Source: JAMIFN01 sp035906235
GTDB lineage: Bacteria > Pseudomonadota > Gammaproteobacteria > Burkholderiales > Burkholderiaceae_C
Direction: 5' to 3'
Assembly: GCA_035906235.1 (NCBI GenBank)
Contig: JAMIFN010000075.1
Span: 1 to 5,673 of the forward strand
Length of the DNA: 5,673 bases
Positions within the stretch are counted from its first letter, which is position 1; every line of letters begins with the position of its first letter. Made by a program: the position numbers and the translations under genes. Of this stretch, positions 1 to 5,673 are shown in pieces. The notes beneath the pieces are model-generated. The model had not been told where the DNA came from and ran no database searches. It was given only the letters and a program-made list of their open reading frames with translations.

Positions 1-1026
1 ATGAGACAGGGCATTGACAGTTTTGATAGACATCATCGGCCCCTCAAAGGTCGACATGCCGTAGAAGGACAGGGATACGATGAGGAAACGCAGAATCGGG
101 TCATCGCGCAGTTTGTGCCATGCGCCAGAGAGCGTCATGATGCCGTTGAGCATGCCGCCCCAGCTAGGCGCCAGCAAAATCAGCGAGAACACCATGCCCA
201 CAGACTGCACCCAATCGGGCAACGCGGTGTAGTGCAGGTGGTGAGGACCCGCCCACATATACACAAAAATCAGCGCCCAGAAGTGCACGATAGACAGACG
301 ATAGCTGTAAACAGGGCGCTCGGCTTGTTTAGGGATGTAGTAGTACATCATGCCCAAGAAGCCCGCCGTCAGCAAAAAGCCCACGGCATTGTGCCCGTAC
401 CACCATTGCACCATGGCGTCTTGCACGCCTGAGTACATAGAGTAGCTTTTCATCCAGCCAGCAGGCATAGACATGCCGTTAACAATGTGCAGCAAGGCAA
501 TGGCCAAGATGTAGCCACCAAAGAACCAGTTAGCCACATAAATATGCTTGACCTTGCGCTTCGCCAATGTGCCAAAGAAGACTATGGCAAAAGCCACCCA
601 CACCACCGTAATCAACAGGGTAATTGGCCACTCTAATTCAGCATATTCTTTGCTGCGGGTGTAGCCCATAGGCAAGCTGATCACGGCGCCAATGATGACG
701 GCCTGCCAACCCCAAAAGGTAAAGGTGGCGAGCTTGGGGGCAAATAAGGGAACCTGACAGGTGCGCTGCACCACATGGTAGGCCGTAGCAAACAAGCCAG
801 AGCCACCAAAAGCAAAAATCACCGCATTGGTGTGCAGCGGACGCAAACGCCCATAGCTGAGCCACGGCACCCCTGAGAGAAATTCAGGGAAGGCCAATTG
901 CGCCGCAATAATGACGCCAACCAGCATACCAACCACGCCCCACAAGATGGTAGTGAGCGCAAACTGGCGCACGACTCCATCGTTATAGACCACGGAATTT
1001 GCTGGGCTGCTTAGGGTGTTTTCCAT
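1..1026 (-). CDS. ccoN: cbb3-type cytochrome c oxidase subunit I (CcoN), 5' part only
   Basis: This is the catalytic, membrane-embedded subunit of the cbb3 haem-copper oxidase, which reduces oxygen to water in microaerobic respiration and pumps protons. The frame is open for 342 codons from the ATG at 1026 to the window edge; the family is usually about 475 residues. The visible part has eight or nine hydrophobic segments. Key residues seen are H65 (low-spin haem b ligand in the RPLHTNAV motif), H212 in WWYGHNAVGF (CuB ligand), Y256 (the cross-linked active-site tyrosine of this family) and H262-H263 in AGPHHLHYTALPDW (CuB ligands). It ends at TVNALSH, just before the YTDW...GHVH segment that should carry the remaining haem ligands. 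A GAGG Shine-Dalgarno at 1033-1036, six bases before the ATG, supports the start. The gene follows ccoS by 82 bases and seems to have its own FNR-type promoter. ccoO and the other subunits would be expected beyond position 1. Family identity is very secure. Confidence 0.97.
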   Translation of the reverse strand, partial: MENTLSSPANSVVYNDGVVRQFALTTILWGVVGMLVGVIIAAQLAFPEFLSGVPWLSYGRLRPLHTNAVIFAFGGSGLFATAYHVVQRTCQVPLFAPKLATFTFWGWQAVIIGAVISLPMGYTRSKEYAELEWPITLLITVVWVAFAIVFFGTLAKRKVKHIYVANWFFGGYILAIALLHIVNGMSMPAGWMKSYSMYSGVQDAMVQWWYGHNAVGFLLTAGFLGMMYYYIPKQAERPVYSYRLSIVHFWALIFVYMWAGPHHLHYTALPDWVQSVGMVFSLILLAPSWGGMLNGIMTLSGAWHKLRDDPILRFLIVSLSFYGMSTFEGPMMSIKTVNALSH

Positions 1027-1070
1027 CGCTTACCTCATCAACTAATTGTGTGTTTTTTGGTGCACCGCGC

Positions 1071-1076
1071 AGTATG
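1071..1076 (-). promoter_or_regulatory. Candidate -10 element of the ccoN promoter
   Basis: On the minus strand these bases read CATACT, a four-of-six match to TATAAT. A transcription start about seven bases downstream, near 1064, would leave a leader of roughly 38 bases before the ccoN ATG. It would also place the centre of the FNR-type box (1105.5) at about -41.5, the classic class II activator position. The element is weak alone; the spacing is what supports it. Confidence 0.45.
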
Positions 1077-1098
1077 GCACTGCATGCACCCGCAGCCC

Positions 1099-1112
1099 TT
1101 GATGTGCGTCAA
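1099..1112 (-). promoter_or_regulatory. FNR/ANR-type binding site upstream of ccoN
   Basis: The minus strand reads TTGACGCACATCAA, an almost perfect inverted repeat. It matches the FNR/ANR consensus TTGAT-N4-ATCAA at nine of ten defined positions. FNR-family regulators carry an oxygen-sensitive iron-sulfur cluster and commonly activate ccoNOP operons when oxygen falls, so both site and location fit. The box overlaps the last codon and stop codon of ccoS (stop 1109-1111) and lies 73 bases upstream of the ccoN ATG. A FixK-like protein would recognise the same sequence, so the regulator itself is not settled. Confidence 0.8.
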
Positions 1113-1246
1113 TCGCCATCTAGGATGCGTTCTGCTTCGTATTCGATATCTTCAAACTGCCCGCTGTACACGGCAAACCAGAGCGCCAACAAAATGAAGA
1201 GCGCCAGCACCACTGACAAAGGGATCAGCAAGAACAGGATATCCAT
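1109..1246 (-). CDS. ccoS: cbb3-type cytochrome oxidase maturation protein CcoS
   Basis: This 45-residue protein has one N-terminal membrane helix (about residues 3-27, starting MDILFLLIPLS) followed by a short acidic tail. The turn from helix to tail, SGQFEDIE (residues 28-35), matches the family's SGQFDDLE signature. The length is normal for CcoS. Known family role: CcoS is needed to obtain a cbb3 oxidase with its haem and copper cofactors in the catalytic subunit; its exact biochemical action is unclear. It lies directly upstream of ccoN in the same direction, the usual order. The start is the only ATG giving the conserved MDIL beginning; a modest GCGGGT stretch about four bases upstream may serve for ribosome binding. 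The 3' end overlaps the FNR-type box of ccoN. The upstream gene is the copper chaperone at 147 bases, not the ccoI ATPase often found there. I found no convincing promoter of its own. Confidence 0.93.
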   Translation of the reverse strand: MDILFLLIPLSVVLALFILLALWFAVYSGQFEDIEYEAERILDGD

Positions 1247-1340
1247 AGCACCCGCTATTATCGGCCGCTTTATCCTAGGGGGCTACGCACGAATGGCTTA
1301 AGTCGCAGCAAGACACTGGGCTATAGATGCTCCACTTTTA

Positions 1341-1383
1341 AGAGCTTCTCAGGCAGTATTTACGCCATAAATAGCCGAAAAAG
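1341..1383 (-). repeat. Intergenic imperfect repeat, copy 1 (inverted relative to copy 2)
   Basis: Read on the minus strand from 1372 to 1341, this stretch matches plus-strand 4189-4220 at 24 of 32 positions by eye. The best block is CTGCCTGAGAAGCTCT against CTGCCTGAGCAGCTCC, 14 of 16. Both copies are preceded by a run of five Ts and contain ATTT and TAAA at the same places. It lies in the copZ-ccoS gap (1247-1393), which otherwise holds only AT-rich sequence next to the copZ stop. I see no gene, RNA or clear terminator in that gap. It may be one member of a dispersed intergenic repeat family, which needs a genome to confirm. Confidence 0.5.
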
Positions 1384-1393
1384 CTTTAAAAAA

Positions 1394-1594
1394 TCAACCC
1401 ACTTGCACGGTGTAGCCAGCCTCGGCAATGACCAGTGCTATCGCCTCTTCATCTAGGCGTTCGCTGTCCACCCGTACTTCTTTGCTGTCGGTATTGATTT
1501 GTACGCGGGCAGCGGCATCGGCAGCTTGCACCGCTTGGGTAATGGCCGCCACGCAGTGTTGGCAACTGATATCGGGCACATGAAAAGTCAACAT
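1394..1594 (-). CDS. CopZ-like copper chaperone, heavy-metal-associated domain protein
   Basis: This 66-residue protein is a single HMA (ferredoxin-like, beta-alpha-beta-beta-alpha-beta) domain. The metal-binding loop is PDISCQHC, with the CxxC cysteines at C11 and C14. The domain ends with EAGYTVQV, the usual last strand. Known role of the family: cytosolic proteins of this size bind Cu(+) through the two thiols and hand it to the N-terminal HMA domains of a P1B-type ATPase. The copA-type ATPase gene lies divergently 107 bases away, a natural partner. The start was chosen at 1594 because an AAGGGG Shine-Dalgarno lies six bases upstream (1601-1606) and the protein then begins MLTFHVPDIS, as is normal for the family. 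An in-frame ATG at 1645 would add 17 residues with no resemblance to HMA proteins. Another soft metal is possible from the motif alone, but the neighbours favour copper. Confidence 0.9.
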   Translation of the reverse strand: MLTFHVPDISCQHCVAAITQAVQAADAAARVQINTDSKEVRVDSERLDEEAIALVIAEAGYTVQVG

Positions 1595-1701
1595 AACAAT
1601 CCCCTTAACACAGCAAAGCATGATGGTGTGCGCTATCGTAAGCACAAATGCCCGTAAAGGCAGCTATCTGGCGCTTTATTTTTTCGCAACTGAGAACCAG
1701 C
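1595..1701. promoter_or_regulatory. Divergent copZ/copA intergenic region
   Basis: These 107 bases must hold the promoters for both copper genes if they are transcribed separately. A TTAACA hexamer (1605-1610, plus strand) is a five-of-six match to a -35 box, but no good -10 follows at 17-19 bases. I could not find a CueR/MerR-type dyad with the ACCTTCC-GGAAGGT pattern. A small inverted pair, TGTGC (1627-1631) and GCACA (1642-1646), is present, but its five-base arms are too short to call an operator. Regulation by copper is expected from the gene families but is not visible here. Confidence 0.35.
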
Positions 1702-4143
1702 ATGAATAGCCCCCCCGCTAGCAACACCACATGTGAATTGGCCATTACCGGCATGACTTGCGCTGCCTGCGCCCAGCGGGTGGAAAAAGCGCTGCAAAAA
1801 AGCCCCAGCGTGGCCGCAGTCAGCGTCAATGTCGCCACCGACAGTGCCCACCTAGAAATTGCCGCTGATGCAAGCCTCGGCGGCGCGCTCAACGACGCCG
1901 TACAAGCCGTGGAAAAAGCGGGCTATGGCGTGGCACTGCAGCACACCGAACTGCACATCGCCGGCATGACTTGCGCCTCTTGCTCGGGGCGGGTGGAAAA
2001 AGCCTTGCAGCGCGTGCCAGGTGTGCTGCAAGCGAGTGTCAATTTAGCTACCGAACAAGCGTATGTGCAGGCACTGGCTACGGTGTCTTTTGCCACCTTA
2101 GCCGCCGCCGTGCAAAAAGCAGGCTACAGCGCCCAAGCGGTGCAAGGCGCAGCAGCGGCCAATGCCGCGCCCAAGCGCCTGCCCGATTGGTGGCCGATTG
2201 CACTGGGGCTGCTGCTGTCTGCACCGCTGATGCTGCCCATGCTGGCCATGCCTTTTGGCCTGCATTGGATGCCGCCGGGCTGGGTACAACTGTTACTGGC
2301 TACGCCTGTGCAATTGATTTTGGGCTGGCGTTTTTACCGCGCTGCATGGAGCGCCGTGCGCGCTGGCAGCGCCAATATGGATGTGCTAGTAGCACTGGGC
2401 ACCAGCGCCGCCTATGGCTTGTCGCTCTACAGCCTAGGCCGCTACTGGCTTACAGGCAGCGGCGGCCACGAGCCGCATTTGTATTTTGAAGCCTCGGCCA
2501 TGGTCATCACCTTGGTACTGCTGGGCAAATGGCTAGAAGCGCGTGCCAAACGCCAAACTACCGATGCCATTCGCGCCCTGCAAGCCCTGCGCCCCAGCAG
2601 CGCCCGTGTGCTGGTCGATGGCGAAGAAATCGACACGCCCGTAGAACAGTTGGCCGCTGGCGATGTCGTCATCGTGCGCCCAGGCGAGCGCATTCCAGTG
2701 GACGGCGTGGTGCAAAGCGGCAGCAGCCATGCCGACGAGTCTTTGCTCACAGGCGAAAGCCTGCCCGTAGCCAAAGCTATAGGCGACAGCGTCACGGGCG
2801 GCGCCATCAATGGCGAAGGCGTGCTGCACATCCGCACCACGGCCGTGGGTACGGAAAGCACGCTGGCGCGCATCATCCGCTTGGTGGAATCGGCGCAAGC
2901 GGGCAAAGCGCCCATCCAGCGCTTGGTGGACAAAGTCAGCAGCATTTTTGTTCCTGTCGTGTTGCTGGCCGCGCTGCTCACTTTAGTGGGCTGGCTGCTA
3001 ACTGGTGCGGCCCCAGACACCGCCATCATCAACGCCGTGGCGGTGTTGGTGATTGCCTGCCCCTGCGCCCTAGGGCTGGCCACGCCCACGGCCATGATGG
3101 TGGGCACGGGCAGCGCGGCGCGCTATGGCATTTTGATCAAAGACGCGCAAGCCTTGGAACTGGCGCACGCTACCAACACCGTGGCTTTTGACAAAACCGG
3201 CACCCTGACCCTAGGGCAACCCATGCTGGCTGCCTGCCTGCCTGCCACCAGCGCGGACAGCAGCGCCGTGCTGCGCCTAGCCGCCGCCCTGCAGCAACAC
3301 AGCAGCCACCCCCTGGCGCACGCCGTGCAGCAAGCGGCTGCCGAACAGCATATCGACATCCCCCCTGCAAGCCAAGCGCAAGCTTTGCCCGGGCGCGGGG
3401 TAGAGGCGCTGGTGGCTGACCAGCGCTACCAACTGGGCAGCAGCCGTTTATTGCAAGAGAGCGGCGCAGATGCGGGCAAACTGCTGGCCCAGGCGCAAGC
3501 TTTAGAGGCCCAAGGCAAAAGCATCTCTTGGCTACTGCACAACACAGATGTCGGTACGCAAGTACTAGGCTTGCTGGCCTTTGGCGACCAGCTCAAACCC
3601 GAGGCCGCCGCCGCCATTGCGCAGCTGCACGCTCTGGGCATACGCACCGTGATGCTGACGGGCGACAACGCCGGCAGCGCCCAGCATGTGGCCGCGCAAT
3701 TGGGCATAGACGAAGTCCACGCCCAACTGCTGCCCGAGGACAAAGCCCGCATCATTGGCCAGCTGCGCGCACAAGGGCAAATCGTCGCTATGGTGGGCGA
3801 TGGCATCAACGACGCGCCCAGCTTGGCCGCCGCCGATGTCGGCATGAGCATGGCCACGGGCAGCGATGCCGCCATGCAGGCCGCAGCCATTACCCTGATG
3901 CGCGGCGATTTGCGCCTGGTAGCCGACAGCCTGGATATTTCACGCCGCAGCTACCGCAAAATCCGCCAAGGCCTGTTTTGGGCCTTTGCCTATAACACCC
4001 TGGGCATACCGCTGGCGGCGCTGGGTTTGCTCAGCCCCGTGCTGGCGGGCGCGGCTATGGCGGCCAGCAGCGTCAGCGTGGTGGCCAATGCCTTGATGCT
4101 GCGGCGCTGGCGCGCACAAAGTGGCAGCCCCCAAGCACACTAA
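1702..4143 (+). CDS. copA: Cu(+)-exporting P1B-type ATPase (CopA family)
   Basis: This 813-residue inner-membrane pump couples ATP hydrolysis to moving Cu(+) out of the cytosol. Two N-terminal HMA domains carry GMTCAAC (C20, C23) and GMTCASC (C91, C94). Eight membrane helices follow: four at about residues 165-275, two around 416-463 and two at about 755-800. The actuator loop has TGES (350-353). The metal site has CPC (453-455), Y764-N765 and M786..S789-S790, the residue set of Cu(+) transporters (P1B-1). The catalytic part has DKTGT with phosphorylated D497, H536-P537 of the nucleotide-binding domain, TGDN (653-656) and GDGINDAP (699-706). All motifs are intact, so the protein should be active. 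CPCALGLA and two HMA domains favour an efflux-type CopA over CcoI/FixI. The start at 1702 gives a normal N-terminus; an ATG at 1648 would add 18 atypical residues, and neither has a strong Shine-Dalgarno. A terminator follows the stop by 15 bases. Confidence 0.95.
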   Translation: MNSPPASNTTCELAITGMTCAACAQRVEKALQKSPSVAAVSVNVATDSAHLEIAADASLGGALNDAVQAVEKAGYGVALQHTELHIAGMTCASCSGRVEKALQRVPGVLQASVNLATEQAYVQALATVSFATLAAAVQKAGYSAQAVQGAAAANAAPKRLPDWWPIALGLLLSAPLMLPMLAMPFGLHWMPPGWVQLLLATPVQLILGWRFYRAAWSAVRAGSANMDVLVALGTSAAYGLSLYSLGRYWLTGSGGHEPHLYFEASAMVITLVLLGKWLEARAKRQTTDAIRALQALRPSSARVLVDGEEIDTPVEQLAAGDVVIVRPGERIPVDGVVQSGSSHADESLLTGESLPVAKAIGDSVTGGAINGEGVLHIRTTAVGTESTLARIIRLVESAQAGKAPIQRLVDKVSSIFVPVVLLAALLTLVGWLLTGAAPDTAIINAVAVLVIACPCALGLATPTAMMVGTGSAARYGILIKDAQALELAHATNTVAFDKTGTLTLGQPMLAACLPATSADSSAVLRLAAALQQHSSHPLAHAVQQAAAEQHIDIPPASQAQALPGRGVEALVADQRYQLGSSRLLQESGADAGKLLAQAQALEAQGKSISWLLHNTDVGTQVLGLLAFGDQLKPEAAAAIAQLHALGIRTVMLTGDNAGSAQHVAAQLGIDEVHAQLLPEDKARIIGQLRAQGQIVAMVGDGINDAPSLAAADVGMSMATGSDAAMQAAAITLMRGDLRLVADSLDISRRSYRKIRQGLFWAFAYNTLGIPLAALGLLSPVLAGAAMAASSVSVVANALMLRRWRAQSGSPQAH
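1748..2003 (+). repeat. Internal direct repeat encoding the two HMA metal-binding loops of CopA
   Basis: The 16 bases at 1748-1763 recur exactly at 1961-1976, and the 15 bases at 1776-1790 recur exactly at 1989-2003. Both pairs are offset by 213 bases (71 codons), so the repeats are in frame and correspond to the GMTCA.C and RVEKAL segments of HMA1 and HMA2. Sequence between and around the blocks has diverged. This is what a duplicated HMA domain in CopA looks like; the DNA-level identity suggests either a fairly recent duplication or continuing homogenisation. Confidence 0.8.
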
Positions 4144-4158
4144 AATGCAGGCTAGCTC

Positions 4159-4184
4159 ACGGCATGATTTTTCATGCCGTTTTT
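4159..4184 (+). terminator. Intrinsic terminator after copA
   Basis: The arms ACGGCATGA (4159-4167) and TCATGCCGT (4172-4180) form a perfect nine-base stem closing a TTTT loop, followed by a T run to 4184. This is a classic rho-independent terminator, 15 bases after the copA stop codon. There is no matching A tract directly upstream, so it should act for plus-strand transcription only. It separates copA from the acyl-CoA dehydrogenase gene. Confidence 0.9.
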
Positions 4185-4220
4185 GATGATTTTCCGCATA
4201 AAACCTGCCTGAGCAGCTCC
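4180..4220 (+). repeat. Intergenic imperfect repeat, copy 2 (next to the terminator)
   Basis: This segment begins at the T run of the copA terminator and matches the minus strand of 1383-1341. From 4189 to 4220, 24 of 32 positions agree by eye, with 14 of 16 in the CTGCCTGAGCAGCTCC block (4205-4220). Its end contains a short palindrome, GAGCAGCTC. The rest of the gap (4221-4240) holds a T-rich stretch with TTTAAT (4224-4229), a possible -10 for the downstream gene that lacks a convincing -35. Confidence 0.5.
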
Positions 4221-4240
4221 TTTTTTAATAGTATTTCAGC

Positions 4241-5673
4241 ATGAGCGCCAACCTCCAACTCACCGACGAACACATCATGATCCGCGACGCGGCGGCCGAT
4301 TTTCTCGCTGCCCGCTGCGATTCCATTGCCCTGCGCAAAACCGTGGACGCGGCTTTTGCCGGCCAAGGCGACGGCGTAGATGCCGCGCTGTGGCAAGCCT
4401 TTGGGCAAGAGCTGGGCTACTGCGGCCTGTCTATGCCCGAAGAAGTGGGCGGCTTGAACTTGGGCATGACCGAACTGACTTTGGTGATGGAGCAACTGGG
4501 CAAGCGCCTAGCGCCCGTGCCTTTTTTCCAAAGCAGCGTGCTAGCCGCTGGCGTGCTGCAATACGCCTGCGAATCGGCTGGCGGTGCGCAAAACCATTTA
4601 GAAGCCTTGGCTAGCGGCGAGCAAACCGCCAGTTTGCTAATGGATGCCAATGCGGGCAGCAGCGAGGCAATTTTTGGCAATATCAGTGCCAAAACCGATG
4701 GCGCACACTACCTGCTCAGCGGCAGCGTAGGGCAGGCATTTGCCAGCATGGGCAGCGATTTTTTTGTGCTCACCGCGCGTCTGGCTGATAGCCAAGAGGC
4801 GGCGATTTTTGTGCTGCCCCAAGGCACAGCCGGCCTGCAACTCACGCCCATCGCCACTTGGGACTGCACCCGCCCCATGGCGCAAGTGCGCCTCGAGAAT
4901 GTCAAGGCCACCGCCGCCAGCCGCGTCGCCAAGGGCGATAAAGCCGTAGCCGGAATTTACGAGGCGCTCTCGCGCGCCAATTTGGCGCTGGCTGCCGAAG
5001 CCTTGGGCGGGGCGCAGCAAGTGCTGGATTTAACCCTAGCCTATTGCGCCGAGCGTGTGCAATTTGGCCGCACCATCGCCAGCTACCAAGCCATCAAACA
5101 CCGCGCCGCCCACATCATGGTCAAGGTGGAAGCCCTGCGCTCGGCCATAGCCGGCGCCGCTGCCGCCTGGGACGGCGCTACAACAGAGGCTGCACGCCGC
5201 GCCGCTGCGCTCGATTCGGCTGCGGCCCGCCTGCTGGCCGAAGATGCTTACTTTTACGCCGCTGCCGACAGCATTCAACTGCATGGCGGCGTAGGCTTTA
5301 CTTGGGAATACGACCCCCAGCTCTACTACAAACGCGCCCAAGCCATGCACACCTGGCTGGGCGGCGCCGATGCCTGCACTGCCGCCATCGTGCGCCAAAT
5401 GCGCAGTGCGGGCGTGGCTGCCGATGCGGCTGACGACCACCCCCTGCGCAAAGAAGTTGCCACCTGGATGGCCGCCAATTTGACGGGCAAATTCGCTCCG
5501 CTAAAAGAACGCGGCGGCCCTGGCGACGACGAAGCCTACCCCGAGCTGCGCAAAGAGTGGGAGCAACACATGGCCAAATCGGGCTGGACCTGCGTGGGCT
5601 GGCCGAAAGAGTTTGGCGGCCGCAATATGAGCGTGTGGGAACAAGTCATCTTTCAAGAAGAATACGCCCGCGC
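4241..5673 (+). CDS. Acyl-CoA dehydrogenase, apparent two-module fusion, 3' end beyond the window
   Basis: The frame is open for 477 codons to the window edge. Residues 1 to about 385 form a whole acyl-CoA dehydrogenase module: N-terminal helical domain (LTDEHIMIRDAAADFL, residues 7-22), a short middle beta domain (about 130-225), and a C-terminal helical domain with FAD-contacting motifs RVQFGRTIASYQAIKH (272-287) and QLHGGVGFTWEY (346-357). After a linker at about 388-398 a second N-terminal domain begins; GWPKEFGGRNMSVWEQ (453-468) resembles the PEE.GG segment at 66-71 of the first module. The complete protein should therefore be about twice the usual 380 residues. Such enzymes oxidise acyl-CoA at the alpha-beta bond and pass electrons to ETF; the substrate cannot be told. 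The first module lacks the usual TEP.AGSD motif (NAGSSEA at 137-143), so it may be mainly structural. ATG 4241 gives a family-like N-terminus, but no clear Shine-Dalgarno precedes it. Confidence 0.9.
   Translation, partial: MSANLQLTDEHIMIRDAAADFLAARCDSIALRKTVDAAFAGQGDGVDAALWQAFGQELGYCGLSMPEEVGGLNLGMTELTLVMEQLGKRLAPVPFFQSSVLAAGVLQYACESAGGAQNHLEALASGEQTASLLMDANAGSSEAIFGNISAKTDGAHYLLSGSVGQAFASMGSDFFVLTARLADSQEAAIFVLPQGTAGLQLTPIATWDCTRPMAQVRLENVKATAASRVAKGDKAVAGIYEALSRANLALAAEALGGAQQVLDLTLAYCAERVQFGRTIASYQAIKHRAAHIMVKVEALRSAIAGAAAAWDGATTEAARRAAALDSAAARLLAEDAYFYAAADSIQLHGGVGFTWEYDPQLYYKRAQAMHTWLGGADACTAAIVRQMRSAGVAADAADDHPLRKEVATWMAANLTGKFAPLKERGGPGDDEAYPELRKEWEQHMAKSGWTCVGWPKEFGGRNMSVWEQVIFQEEYAR

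Noticed and set aside
1..432. Plus-strand open frame of 143 codons
   Set aside because: It is exactly antisense to ccoN, whose conserved metal ligands show the true frame. Its product is low-complexity, rich in His, Arg and Gln, as expected of a shadow.
999..1301. Plus-strand 100-codon open frame
   Set aside because: It runs antisense through the ccoN start, the FNR-type box and all of ccoS, and shows no domain-like features.
1378..1393. AT-rich stretch after the copZ stop as an intrinsic terminator
   Set aside because: There is a T-rich run on the minus strand, but no GC-rich stem precedes it.
1394..1645. Longer 83-residue version of the copper chaperone
   Set aside because: The ATG at 1594 has a well-placed AAGGGG and gives a normal HMA N-terminus. 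The extra 17 residues match nothing in the family.
1627..1646. TGTGC...GCACA inverted pair as an operator or hairpin
   Set aside because: The arms are only five bases with a ten-base loop and no further symmetry; this is easily chance.
2442..3107. Minus-strand 221-codon open frame inside copA, with similar long frames at 2529-3191 (+) and 3426-3890 (-)
   Set aside because: GC-rich coding sequence commonly leaves other frames open. All lie over intact ATPase motifs, and the products are Ala/Ser/Arg-rich with no recognisable fold.
3296..3307. SSHP in place of SEHP in the ATPase nucleotide-binding domain as a defect
   Set aside because: The invariant His-Pro is present, and the residue before it varies among functional bacterial CopA proteins.

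Overview
The window most likely comes from a betaproteobacterium of the order Burkholderiales, and a Comamonadaceae-like genome is the best guess. This rests on the GC-rich coding style, the CcoS/CcoN pair of a cbb3 oxidase cluster, and the type of acyl-CoA dehydrogenase. No sequence search was possible, so the placement is inference.

Layout. Positions 1-1594 are read on the minus strand. From right to left they hold a small CxxC copper chaperone (CopZ-like, 1394-1594), an intergenic stretch with one copy of an imperfect repeat, the cbb3 oxidase maturation protein CcoS (1109-1246), and the 5' 342 codons of ccoN (1026-1), the catalytic subunit of cbb3-type cytochrome c oxidase. ccoN runs off the left edge. 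An FNR/ANR-type box overlaps the ccoS stop codon, and a -10-like element lies at class II spacing from it, so ccoN probably has its own low-oxygen promoter. Divergently, on the plus strand, 1702-4143 encodes a complete CopA-type Cu(+) P1B-ATPase with two heavy-metal-associated domains. A strong intrinsic terminator follows. Then comes a second copy of the repeat, in opposite orientation to the first, and a plus-strand gene (4241 to the right edge) for an acyl-CoA dehydrogenase. That gene appears to be a fusion of two dehydrogenase modules: the first is complete but degenerate, and the second has just begun.

How the genes work together. The left two thirds form a copper and respiration neighbourhood. 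CcoN needs haem b, haem b3 and CuB. CcoS is required for cofactor insertion into the oxidase. CopZ and CopA bind cytosolic Cu(+) and move it out of the cytoplasm. The ATPase beside the cbb3 genes is of CopA type, not the CcoI/FixI type usually linked to ccoS. The acyl-CoA dehydrogenase belongs to a separate transcription unit for fatty-acid or other acyl-CoA oxidation.

The gene content is ordinary chromosomal metabolism. I see no CRISPR, tRNA, rRNA, transposase or phage gene. The observations most worth a second look are the FNR promoter geometry, the inverted pair of intergenic repeats around copZ-copA, and the two-module dehydrogenase with a degenerate first module.
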